DNA of 64,000 nucleotides from UBA1189 sp964570685 (lineage in GTDB: Bacteria > Bacteroidota > Bacteroidia > Bacteroidales > Bacteroidaceae), in contig CAZMZC010000003.1 of assembly GCA_964570685.1 (NCBI GenBank), positions 1 to 64,000 of the forward strand. The letters are read 5' to 3'. Positions within the stretch are counted from its first letter, which is position 1; each line of letters begins with the position of its first letter. Under the pieces are notes generated by a model. That model was given only the letters and a program-made list of their open reading frames with translations, did no database searches and was not told where the DNA came from. This document shows, one piece after another, positions 1 to 7,860 of this stretch. The position numbers were made by a program, and so were the translations under genes.

Positions 1-826
1 TGTAGTATGTGAACGTTCTTTGAAGGTCGGGTGCATAGTAAACGATCCTTCTAATGACGACAGGATAGTTCTCTTTGTTTCTCTTGCCGGTAAAACGGAT
101 GGTTTGATCTCGCAACACATTGTCTTCCCCTTCAAGCAAATCCTCCCCAGCTTCAACTGTATAGTCAGGCCTAAATTTCTCTCGTATGATGAAGAAAGCT
201 CCCGACTGTTCAATGGTAAAGAGTCTGGCAAGGTCAAAGTAGCCTCTATCAAACACATAGCAGGCAAGCGGCTCATACGTAAGCCAATCCATAGAGTTGA
301 CATCATGGACTTTTGCATTGGTGATTCTATAGAACACTGGTATCTCGGTGACGATATCAATTTGAGTATGAATTCTGATTCCAGACTTTGTGGTTCTGAA
401 TTCAGCCCATTTGAATACCGACATGCAAAGGTCAATGGTCGTGGAATCCACAGCATAAAACCTACCATGCAACTCGAACTCTTTCGTAATGCGTTTCGAC
501 TGAGCAATTGCCACCATATAGAAAGCAAACTCCTCGAAGATGCGATGGTCTCTGAGAAGGTTGGCCTTAGACAGCAACTGTCTGTTGATTGGCCTATGAC
601 CGAAACCGAGATGTTTAGACTTCTTACCATGTGCTATTGTAATATCTGTCAGTTCCCGAAGTGTAGTGCAGCCCGTAAGTTGACCAAACATAAGAACCTG
701 CAAGTGGTTCCAATGAGACATCGGCCAACCTTTGGTCCTGTCGTCGTACTTGGCGAGAATGCGCCTGAACTGTCTCTGCGGAAGAAACTGGGTTATCTGA
801 GCAAAAACGAACTTCCCTATATGCAT
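1..826 (-). CDS. IS4-like transposase, C-terminus off the window
   Basis: DDE transposase that would cut and move its own insertion sequence. The frame opens with ATG at 826 and stays open for 275 codons to the window edge, so the end is missing. The N-terminal part (FLPQRQFRRI, WNHLQVLMFGQL) is like the DUF4372 region of Bacteroidales IS4-type transposases. The first catalytic Asp is about residue 127 in VDSTTIDL and the second about residue 193 in VFDRGYFD; the catalytic Glu should lie beyond the edge. A -7 box TACCTTTGC reads toward it at 851-859. The right terminal repeat of the element was not identified; it should lie between 860 and 937. Confidence 0.85.
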   Translation of the reverse strand, partial: MHIGKFVFAQITQFLPQRQFRRILAKYDDRTKGWPMSHWNHLQVLMFGQLTGCTTLRELTDITIAHGKKSKHLGFGHRPINRQLLSKANLLRDHRIFEEFAFYMVAIAQSKRITKEFELHGRFYAVDSTTIDLCMSVFKWAEFRTTKSGIRIHTQIDIVTEIPVFYRITNAKVHDVNSMDWLTYEPLACYVFDRGYFDLARLFTIEQSGAFFIIREKFRPDYTVEAGEDLLEGEDNVLRDQTIRFTGKRNKENYPVVIRRIVYYAPDLQRTFTYY

Positions 827-937
827 ATCTGCTTCGGTTTAGAATCAGATGCAAAGGTAGGCGTTTCAAAACCCGGACATGGTTTAGAGTATGTAAACCT
901 TTGTGCATAAGAGAAATATTTTTGAATTTAACTAATT

Positions 938-1660
938 TTAAGAGACACTGGTGAAATCTTTTGAAATTTCCAATAAATCCCAAATCATCTTAGACCAGTC
1001 ATCAATTATGGGTTTAGTCTTTGAAACAAAAGTGTCACCAACCTGAAACTCTATCAATCTTATAAGTTGGCATGCCAAGGATTCTGCAGGATAGAGTTGC
1101 TTATTTGCTGTTGCACACCAAAAATCGACTATAGAAGATTTGGAATCGATTAATAAATATTGAGCACCCGTATGAATTGTCTTAGGATATATGTTGCGAA
1201 TTTCTCCTTTTAGAGGAAGGTGAACATATCTAAACTGGGGCCATTTTTTATATAAAGTCAACTGATGTCTCTCTTTGCTAGCAATTGTTTGTGGATACTT
1301 ATTCTTAACCATCTTAGCTTGCAGAAGTAATGAATTATAAAGAACTTCTGTCCCATTGTTCTCTTTATACACAATTAGCAAATCTCCCAATTCCATTTCT
1401 GCCTTACGATACCCTGGATCGTAAAACTCCACTTTGGGCTTTTGGTGAATATAACATCCACAAACACTAAAATTCAATTTCGGAATATGACTTGACAATA
1501 TTCCTTTTAGAAGACTGGGAAAATAACGTGTTAAAGCAGCTATGTAGTCGGGTTCATGAGGAACGCCTGAAATAGAATATAGACTTGACATGGAACTCGC
1601 TATAGCTGCTGTAATTGCTGATTTTAAAGAGCCTTTCCTCCTATGATTTACTTTAGCCAT
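938..1660 (-). CDS. hypothetical protein, possible PD-(D/E)xK nuclease fold
   Basis: 240-residue soluble protein with no signal peptide. I do not recognise the family. A spaced motif E-x-GDLLIVY about residue 90 followed by LLLQAKM about residue 112 matches the acidic core and Q-x-K of PD-(D/E)xK nucleases, and the HQLTLYKKWP segment that follows is like the region after the core in several defence nucleases. This is inference from motif shape only. It is the third gene of a minus-strand run, 31 bases after the 775-residue gene, so it is probably co-transcribed with a secreted nuclease and an exported repeat protein. ATG start at 1660. Confidence 0.6.
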   Translation of the reverse strand: MAKVNHRRKGSLKSAITAAIASSMSSLYSISGVPHEPDYIAALTRYFPSLLKGILSSHIPKLNFSVCGCYIHQKPKVEFYDPGYRKAEMELGDLLIVYKENNGTEVLYNSLLLQAKMVKNKYPQTIASKERHQLTLYKKWPQFRYVHLPLKGEIRNIYPKTIHTGAQYLLIDSKSSIVDFWCATANKQLYPAESLACQLIRLIEFQVGDTFVSKTKPIIDDWSKMIWDLLEISKDFTSVS

Positions 1661-1691
1661 ATCTGTGACTTAAAAATATTTCACAATAACA

Positions 1692-4019
1692 TCATCGCAT
1701 ATTGTAGTATCCCTCGGGAGTGACGATAGACTTCAATACAGGGTTACCTTCTATCTGATAAGTTAATTGTACTTGTGTGCTTTTAGACTCTCCAATTACG
1801 ACTCTCAAGTATTCCCCATCGAATTCATTAGAATAGGGTATGTAGTTAATATTTGTTCCATAATATCTGTACGCCCCTTCATCTTCTTGCGACCAATGCC
1901 ACTTTCCTTCAGTCTTTCGCCAACGACGAGTTATGCCTTCGGTATATTCTCTTCTTGCCAATTCTAAAGTTTGGCGTGAATCTATTTCGGAAAGAGGGTC
2001 TTTCCGATAAAAACCATCACCTATATCTTTTGTTAGGCCATAATAATCAGCCTCCTTTTTCTTTTTCACTTCCATATAATATGCGTACATTTCATAGTTA
2101 TTCGAGATGCTAGCAATAACTTTATTTATGGTTTGAGATTGTGTCTCACAAAATTCAACAACTTCATTAACATCTTCCGATTGCATCTCTGGATCTGCCC
2201 CTTTCACTATAGCATTATATTTGTCTCTGCCATACTTGTAGTCTTCTTTTTTGAAGTCGCGCCTTACGCGGCATATGTCCTTTCTTTTGTCTACATACTC
2301 AAAGAACATTATAAAATCCTTTTCGTTGCCTTTTAACTTTGGGAACCTCTCTTCTATTTCACTTTTTTTGAGATGTTCGTCTTTGATGTCATACCCCCAT
2401 ATTACCAGATCGCTTCCCTTTACTGATTCTGAATAAATTCTAATCGAATCATATGGTAGTGTATAATTGTATGAATTGTTCAGGGTAATAGTCAAATCAT
2501 TTACAATAGTGTATTCATGAGGTAGGTCTTCTTTGTACAATTTCTTTTGTGCTATATCTATTTTTAATAAATTCAGAGGTAATCTGTTTTTGTCTCCGAA
2601 GCATAATTCGCAACGGATATAATCTTGCACGCTCAAATTCTTGCTATCAATAATAGCATCATACATTTCTTGTATTAACATATCGTCTGCACATTCTATA
2701 ATCTTGTCTGCACACTCCAATGCTGTATGAACCAGAACCTCACAACCACATGTTTCAAGATTGCTAATACCCTCTCTCAATTTAGTAAAACCTGTGTGAT
2801 ATTCTTTCAATCCACAATATTTCATCGCAGCGACCCAATAAGCCATTTCGTTATTAGGGAGGTGCTTTAACATCTTAGTAACCATGTCATCAAGTTCGCT
2901 TCCCGATAAGTCTTCGTATGTAATTTTGGTAAGTGCAATAAGACCAATCCTTTCATCTATTCTAAAAATAGATTTCTCATTATCAAATCTTCTCAGATAT
3001 TCATCAAAATAAATCTTTGCATCATCAAATGATGGCATTTCCAACTCCATATAGGCCATACCCAAATGGTAATAATAGTCAGGAAGAATACTGAATTTTT
3101 CTTTATTATCACGCAATCCTGTAATTTTTTTTCGACCTGTTTTCCCTATGATTCTACTAAAAAGTTTCAGATCATCTCTAGTCAAAGAATGTTCGTCCTT
3201 TAATCCTATTTTTATATTTTGATATAATTTCCTCCTTAAATCATACAACTCCTCACCAGCCTTGTTGATTTGTGTATTTCTTCTTTTTTCAAATTCATGT
3301 TGTGCACTTAAATCCTCCATTTTTTGAGTGTTTTTAGAAACCGCCATATCCACTCCTGTTCTGGCTGCTGTTAAAACCACATTAAAAATAACTTGACCTG
3401 CTCCTGCTGCACCCCCAGAAAATACACCCATGGGAGAGGCCAATGCTTTGTTGAGCGAATTAAGCTTTTCGTTCTTTTTCTTTAGCGCCAATAAACTATA
3501 ATAAACTTCTTCATCTTTCTTCTGTTGTATTAACTCATTGAATATTGGCCTAATTTTTTGTCTAAAATCCCCTATAGCAGGTAATTTTTGTTCTACTTCC
3601 GCCATTCTAAGATTTTCATCGATTTCATTTAATTTATTCTTCAAATAATCTATACTTATATCTGGAGTAGTATAATTACCATATTGGTCCTCCTCCCTCT
3701 CAAGCCCATACACTAAACTCATACAGTAGTGTAATTGTGCTGCGGCATACTCAGTGAGTTCTTTTATATTTTCTTCATCTATATCTTCTGTGCTTGACGT
3801 ATTGTTGGAAATAGGACTTACAACCAATATAGGACGATTTTCTAAGGATTTTACAACACTGTCAAAAGCCTCTTTTGAAACATATTGATTTTCCGAAGAA
3901 CTTATAGAATTCTCAGAGTTTACTGTAGTATCATTTTCTATAATACTATCATTCACAATAGTGGTGTCACTTGAGGCAAATAGGTTTGCACATAACAAAG
4001 TTGTTAATAGTACTTTCAT
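1692..4019 (-). CDS. large exported protein with TPR-like helices
   Basis: 775 residues. The start MKVLLTTLLCANLFASS is a short export signal, followed by a Ser/Thr/Asn-rich linker to about residue 75. A helical part (about 85-260) holds a Gly/Ala-rich hydrophobic stretch (FSGGAAGAGQVIFNVV, about 200-216) that might insert in a membrane. A TPR-like pair follows (YYHLGMAYMELEMPSFDDAK, about 316-335), then a charged middle and an aromatic C-terminal part. No enzyme motif was seen. It sits 30 bases after the secreted nuclease gene and 31 bases before the 240-residue gene. Function is unknown; a periplasmic or surface scaffold is the most I would infer. Confidence 0.7.
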   Translation of the reverse strand: MKVLLTTLLCANLFASSDTTIVNDSIIENDTTVNSENSISSSENQYVSKEAFDSVVKSLENRPILVVSPISNNTSSTEDIDEENIKELTEYAAAQLHYCMSLVYGLEREEDQYGNYTTPDISIDYLKNKLNEIDENLRMAEVEQKLPAIGDFRQKIRPIFNELIQQKKDEEVYYSLLALKKKNEKLNSLNKALASPMGVFSGGAAGAGQVIFNVVLTAARTGVDMAVSKNTQKMEDLSAQHEFEKRRNTQINKAGEELYDLRRKLYQNIKIGLKDEHSLTRDDLKLFSRIIGKTGRKKITGLRDNKEKFSILPDYYYHLGMAYMELEMPSFDDAKIYFDEYLRRFDNEKSIFRIDERIGLIALTKITYEDLSGSELDDMVTKMLKHLPNNEMAYWVAAMKYCGLKEYHTGFTKLREGISNLETCGCEVLVHTALECADKIIECADDMLIQEMYDAIIDSKNLSVQDYIRCELCFGDKNRLPLNLLKIDIAQKKLYKEDLPHEYTIVNDLTITLNNSYNYTLPYDSIRIYSESVKGSDLVIWGYDIKDEHLKKSEIEERFPKLKGNEKDFIMFFEYVDKRKDICRVRRDFKKEDYKYGRDKYNAIVKGADPEMQSEDVNEVVEFCETQSQTINKVIASISNNYEMYAYYMEVKKKKEADYYGLTKDIGDGFYRKDPLSEIDSRQTLELARREYTEGITRRWRKTEGKWHWSQEDEGAYRYYGTNINYIPYSNEFDGEYLRVVIGESKSTQVQLTYQIEGNPVLKSIVTPEGYYNMR

Positions 4020-4049
4020 ATCTTTATAAGCTTCTTTATAATTACAAAA

Positions 4050-4919
4050 TCATTGAGCTGCACCTTCCAATAAATATCCAGGCCAGGCTTCTCTTAAAAT
4101 TTTCCCTTCTATGTTGTTTGAATTCGTTAAGTTTGGAAAGAAATTTATCCTAGTTTCTCCTTCTATATGAGCAACACTTCTAACCATAAATTCAGTAGAC
4201 TCCCCATCCATTGTAAAGATATATCCTATTGCTTGATCTGGGAGTGTTGCCAAAGTCATCTTACTGTCTTGAAAGTCTCGATTAGAAGGTGCTCTCTTTT
4301 GTTTGTCATTAGGGTTTCTATACTTTAACACAACCTTAAAAAATCTTTTTGGTACATAAATTTTAGAGATGCTGTCAGAAGCAAGGAAATAATCAAGTTC
4401 TTCTCCATCTGATAGTATTGGGCCGCAAACTATATAAATGCTATCATATATCTCTGCCCACTTTCTGCATCTGTTTTCCAACGTTTTCCATTTGCCTCTG
4501 TTTAGATTATGAGTTTGGGGGCAGATATTTATGGTATAGAAACTTTCCTCCATTTCTTTATAGCCAAATCTGTTGTCTTCTGCAGGACACATGTGTCCAC
4601 GATCGTATCCTTTATCCGTATAATCCTTGTCTTCAGCAAAGAATACTCCATTATTAGAAGTCTGCAAATTTCTGTCTACGCTAAAGTTGCCATCTCTTTC
4701 AAAAAGCTTTTGTGCCGTTTGTGTTTTTGTTAATTTCCATGCAACCCAATTGGGGATATGGTATTGAGGATTATAAGAGACAGCATATCTTGTATATTCT
4801 TTTACGATTTGATTATGTTGATGCAGAATTGGATTACCCATTTCTTCTTGTGCATGCAAGGGGTAAACAAGTATCATAAATAACACCAACAAACAATAAT
4901 ATTTGATTCTTATTTTCAT
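4050..4919 (-). CDS. secreted DNA/RNA non-specific endonuclease (NUC family)
   Basis: Sugar-non-specific nuclease of the beta-beta-alpha-metal (Serratia nuclease/EndoG) family, predicted to act outside the cytoplasm. A clear signal peptide (hydrophobic run about 8-20, cut after LHA at about 23) is followed by the catalytic DRGH at residues 106-109, then NICPQ at 131-135, the metal-binding Asn about 140 in HNLNRG, and Glu148. The length of 289 fits the family with an N-terminal extension. It is the first gene of a three-gene minus-strand run. No immunity protein is obvious, which fits export rather than cytoplasmic action. Confidence 0.9.
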   Translation of the reverse strand: MKIRIKYYCLLVLFMILVYPLHAQEEMGNPILHQHNQIVKEYTRYAVSYNPQYHIPNWVAWKLTKTQTAQKLFERDGNFSVDRNLQTSNNGVFFAEDKDYTDKGYDRGHMCPAEDNRFGYKEMEESFYTINICPQTHNLNRGKWKTLENRCRKWAEIYDSIYIVCGPILSDGEELDYFLASDSISKIYVPKRFFKVVLKYRNPNDKQKRAPSNRDFQDSKMTLATLPDQAIGYIFTMDGESTEFMVRSVAHIEGETRINFFPNLTNSNNIEGKILREAWPGYLLEGAAQ

Positions 4920-4950
4920 TGTTACTATTATAGATTGTTATATGGAACGA

Positions 4951-4958
4951 CAAATTTA
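4951..4958 (-). promoter_or_regulatory. promoter -7 box of the nuclease operon
   Basis: The minus strand reads TAAATTTG, a full match to the Bacteroidota -7 consensus TAnnTTTG, about 32 bases before the nuclease start codon. A TTGG at about 4971-4974 could serve as the upstream element. Confidence 0.5.
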
Positions 4959-5037
4959 CACAAATTTCACCAATAACAGATAAATTCCATAGAAAATAAG
5001 GATTAGCCATCCTATGAACGACTAATCCTCAAGCATT

Positions 5038-5406
5038 CTACTCCCCAAACCACTGGCGTACCTTCTCCTTCGCTCGCTCAATGATGGCATCATCAATTGT
5101 CACAAGCAAGCGGAACACGGCAAACAGTAGGGCGGCATCGTCTACTATACCTACCACGGGCACAATATCGGGAATCAAGTCCACTGGTAGGAACAGGTAG
5201 GCCAGCGCAGCTACGATCTTTGCCTTGTCTTTCATTGGCAATGAGGGTGACTGCAAGGCATAGTATACCACCAGTACCCAATACACCACCTTGGTACATA
5301 CGGCCTTGGCCACTTCCTGCAGCCAGTCCCATAGCGTGGACTCGGAGTCGTATCCACCATATCGCTGCATATTGCAGCGCTCATAATCGTCGTTTCTGCT
5401 TTTCAT
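5038..5406 (-). CDS. YkvA family protein (DUF1232)
   Basis: 122-residue small membrane-associated protein. The C-terminal half carries the DUF1232 signature: AALAYLFLPVDLIPDIVPVV followed by GIVDDAALLFAVFRL, two hydrophobic helices joined by a Pro/Asp-rich turn. The N-terminal half is polar with an amphipathic helix. The biochemical role of the family is not established. It starts 25 bases after the stop of the 134-residue gene, so both are probably expressed from the promoter at 5863-5898. Confidence 0.85.
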   Translation of the reverse strand: MKSRNDDYERCNMQRYGGYDSESTLWDWLQEVAKAVCTKVVYWVLVVYYALQSPSLPMKDKAKIVAALAYLFLPVDLIPDIVPVVGIVDDAALLFAVFRLLVTIDDAIIERAKEKVRQWFGE

Positions 5407-5431
5407 AATAGATTATCTTTATATGTTGTTA

Positions 5432-5836
5432 TTATCTTCTCCTGCCTCTGCGCTTGGGCACGTTCGGCATTCGCACTGGCACATAGTTGCCACGGTCGTC
5501 CATCACGTAGGGGCGTCCTTTGATGTAGATGATGTCGTCGGCATCAGTGAATTCTTCGCAGCATTCATAGTTGCACTCTTCGTAAGCATCTGTCTGCAAT
5601 GCCCTGTCTGCGAAGTAGGGACGAAGTTCCCCATTAGGAAACTCGCGATACAGCTCGCCATCGATAGTGACCACTCTGTCCTCGTTCAGATACTCCCGGT
5701 CTTTGCGACTGACCGCCCTGACGACTGCATACGTCGCAGTACATGCCACTGCGGTAGCTCCCATGGTGCAGGCTATGGCCTTGTCTCTCACCTCAGGGTT
5801 GCTCCATAATGTCTTCAATCCGTCTAAGAATCCCAT
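5432..5836 (-). CDS. hypothetical protein with one membrane segment
   Basis: 134 residues. A small helical start is followed by one hydrophobic segment (IACTMGATAVACTATYAVV, about 21-39), then an acidic, Tyr- and Cys-rich part (YEECNYECCEE about 85-95) and a basic tail ending KRRGRRR. I do not recognise it. The promoter region in front of it (5845-5962) is a near copy of the one in front of the 136-residue gene at 6313-6723, so the two genes are probably controlled together. Confidence 0.65.
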   Translation of the reverse strand: MGFLDGLKTLWSNPEVRDKAIACTMGATAVACTATYAVVRAVSRKDREYLNEDRVVTIDGELYREFPNGELRPYFADRALQTDAYEECNYECCEEFTDADDIIYIKGRPYVMDDRGNYVPVRMPNVPKRRGRRR

Positions 5837-5844
5837 AATAGTAC

Positions 5845-5962
5845 ATTGTTTTATGTTTACGGTGCAAAGAAACGTCAGTGGTAAGACAAAACCTGTCCGT
5901 GTGTAAGGAAATCTCTCACGGATGGGAGGATATCAACGTTGACGATAACTTTTTATCTCCCA
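5845..5962. repeat. duplicated upstream region, copy A
   Basis: About 118 bases, from just before the start codon of the 134-residue gene to a CACGAA tract. It matches 6724-6845 at roughly nine bases in ten, while the genes they precede are unrelated. Both copies contain a promoter with a GACA/TGTC dyad. Confidence 0.8.
5863..5898 (-). promoter_or_regulatory. promoter/operator A: dyad GACA-N5-TGTC with TTTGCA
   Basis: On the minus strand TTTCTTTGCA is the -7 region, and the upstream TTTTGTC (-33 region) is embedded in the dyad GGACAGGTTTTGTCT at 5884-5898. The distance from the start of TGCAAA to GACA is 22 bases, the same as in the three sister sites at 6742, 7630 and 14665. The dyad overlaps the -33 element, a normal place for a repressor. 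Confidence 0.65.
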
Positions 5963-6312
5963 CGAATTGGCACGAATTAGCACGAATTTCTGTATCATCT
6001 GTATCATCACGTTGAATTATTTAGTCAACAGATTACACTGATTTCAGCTTTCAATGCTTGTGCCAACGAGTGAAATGCAAGTTTGTTTGCGATTTCTTAA
6101 CGAGTGCAGCCAAGTATCAACAAAGTTAATTTTCAAGTTCTATCATTCGTGTTCATTCGTGTAATTCGTGGGCTTTAATTATTATCTCCCACCGGTGGGC
6201 ACTGATTGACACTGATTATCTGTTCCATCCGTTTCATCGCGTTGACTATAAATATTCGTGTTCATTCGTGTAATTCGTGGGGAATAAAATCATATCTTTC
6301 GTGGGCGATAAA
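5963..6312. other. gene-free stretch with CACGAATT/AATTCGTG repeats
   Basis: No plausible gene. It holds clusters of CACGAATT (about 5960-5990) and the complementary ATTCGTG (6147-6172, 6256-6281), with CCCACCGGTGGG, a perfect 12-base palindrome, near 6188. The inverted arrangement of the two clusters could fold as one long stem. The same repeat type recurs at 12824-13060 and 13587-13710. Confidence 0.6.
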
Positions 6313-6723
6313 TCAATTTACCGTCTTGTCAGGTTGCGAGAGGTAGGTGCTGAGCTCGTTCATACGGTCGCGCAGGCGGTATGCCCCATGGATGAGGATT
6401 TCGAGAATCTCCATCACAGACTCATTGGTCACCTCGGGCTCTTCCATGAACTCCTCGTAGAGCACTACAAGCGTGTCGTCGTCGATCAGATAGTGCTTGA
6501 GCACGCTCGACTGGTTGAGTTCATTGCATAGGTCAAGCGACACATAGCGTGGTAGGTCTTCGGCATCGTATGCCACGGCAAGTTGTAAGAGGGTTGGGTT
6601 TTCATCCAAGTAAGAAAACACCACTTTCAGTCCCTGAAATTTGAAGTCACCACCTTCTTCATTCCACTCATACTTGAAGCCCTCCTCCTCGAGAAAGCGC
6701 TTCATCAATTCTTTTACGTTCAT
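6313..6723 (-). CDS. hypothetical protein, YbjN/chaperone-like alpha-beta fold
   Basis: 136-residue soluble acidic protein. The pattern (amphipathic N-terminal helix MNVKELMKRFLEEEGF, strands FKFQGLKVVFSYLDEN and LLQLAVAYD, helices at the end) is like YbjN or type III secretion chaperone-like folds; this is a resemblance in shape, not a recognised family. ATG at 6723 lies about 12 bases after the predicted transcription start of the promoter at 6742-6777. Confidence 0.65.
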   Translation of the reverse strand: MNVKELMKRFLEEEGFKYEWNEEGGDFKFQGLKVVFSYLDENPTLLQLAVAYDAEDLPRYVSLDLCNELNQSSVLKHYLIDDDTLVVLYEEFMEEPEVTNESVMEILEILIHGAYRLRDRMNELSTYLSQPDKTVN

Positions 6724-6845
6724 ATTGTTTTATATTTACGGTGCAAAGAAACGGTAGTGGTAAGACAAAACCTGTCCGTGTGTAAGGAAATCTCTCACGG
6801 ATGGGGCAATATCAACGATGACGATAACTCTTTATCCTCCCACGA
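6724..6845. repeat. duplicated upstream region, copy B
   Basis: Near copy of 5845-5962, again beginning right at the start codon of a minus-strand gene. Differences are mostly single bases. Confidence 0.8.
6742..6777 (-). promoter_or_regulatory. promoter/operator B: dyad GACA-N5-TGTC with TTTGCA
   Basis: Same layout as site A: minus-strand TTTCTTTGCA, and GGACAGGTTTTGTCT at 6763-6777, with TGCAAA-to-GACA distance 22. It drives the 136-residue gene with a very short leader. Confidence 0.65.
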
Positions 6846-7860
6846 AACGAGAGTTTCTGAATTGCAGGCCTGCAATTTCCGAAACGGACAAAGAGATTTT
6901 TTCTGACGGACGAAGAGTTTTTTTGAATTGCAAGGCTCTGGCATTTTGATCAGAGCCTTGCAATTTGTCTTGCGTAGCCTTCGTCCACCCAGTATCTATA
7001 TAGTGAAATTCCAGTTTCAGTACTGTGAGACTGGAATATCAGTGTGGTGAGATTGCAGTCTCTACACACTGAGACTCGAGTCTCACTTCACTGAAATTAT
7101 TTGGTACTGGCTGTGGCTACAAAAAAGCAGAGTAAACGACTTTGATTTTTGGCCTGGCACGGCACTATACAATTACATTGTTTGGGGGTTGGCAGGAAAT
7201 TTGGTTGAATGTTGAGAGTTGAGAGATGAGTGGTTATTATCAGTGAGTTATATCGTGATTTGTGTACGAAAATCCACGCAAAAAACCTGCCAACACCCCC
7301 TGGCAACTCCTTGGCAGAAAAAGATTGTCGTAACCGTTCATCAAGTTCTTCTGCCAAGGGGTATGCCTGCTTTGCCAAGGGTACCTGGCAGGTTCTCGCG
7401 GGTGGATTATTGTACAATATCGCAGCTTTAATCTTCTGAAAGTCAGTTTTTAACTTTTATCTTTCATCTCTTGGCTCGAATTCCTGCCAAGGGGCAAATA
7501 TGTAATTGCATAGAGGAACAAAATTACAAGTCGTCACCCAATCTGTTTACGACTTGTACCGCTGACGGTACATGCATGTAATTTTGCCCACTGCTGTTTT
7601 TAACTTTAATCGTTACCAATTCTTTATGGTGCAAAGAAAGCGTTGGGATGGGACAAAAGGTGTCTGAGATTGAGAAATTTTATCGACTTTATTATTTACC
7701 GCTGCCCAGCAGCAAGGTGTACGTTGCCCAACATCCACCTTGCTGATGGGCAACGACAAGATGTGCGTTGGGCAGCGGTATCCAGCCTCTGCCGTGCGGT
7801 ATCAACTAACCGCTATGATGGTACCAACGGGGCGATTTTCTCATATAAAACAAACATTAA
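6846..7860. other. 1 kb gene-free stretch packed with palindromes
   Basis: No coding region I can support. It holds a perfect 18-base palindrome at 6860-6877, a perfect inverted repeat with 15-base arms and 10-base loop (6926-6940 with 6951-6965), a 16-base palindrome at 7070-7085, and a cluster of TTGGCAG/CTGCCAA motifs between about 7186 and 7490. Site C of the dyad promoter lies at 7630-7665 without a clear gene behind it. The short frames here have no sign of being genes. Confidence 0.6.
7630..7665 (-). promoter_or_regulatory. promoter/operator C, apparently orphan
   Basis: GGACA-AAAGG-TGTCT at 7651-7665 on the plus strand, with TGCAAA starting at 7630, so distance 22 to GACA as in the other copies. 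Reading leftward it faces the gene-free stretch, so the gene it served may be lost, or it makes a non-coding transcript. Confidence 0.5.

Noticed and set aside
20..910. Open plus-strand frame of 296 codons
   Set aside because: It lies antisense to the transposase frame, which has the DDE motifs; the plus-strand product has no family features.
5097..5408. Plus-strand frame opposite the DUF1232 gene
   Set aside because: Shadow of the conserved YkvA-like gene.
7097..7417. Minus-strand frame of 106 codons in the 1 kb gap
   Set aside because: It runs through CTGCCAA/TTGGCAG repeats, lacks a domain, and has no promoter at the right distance.
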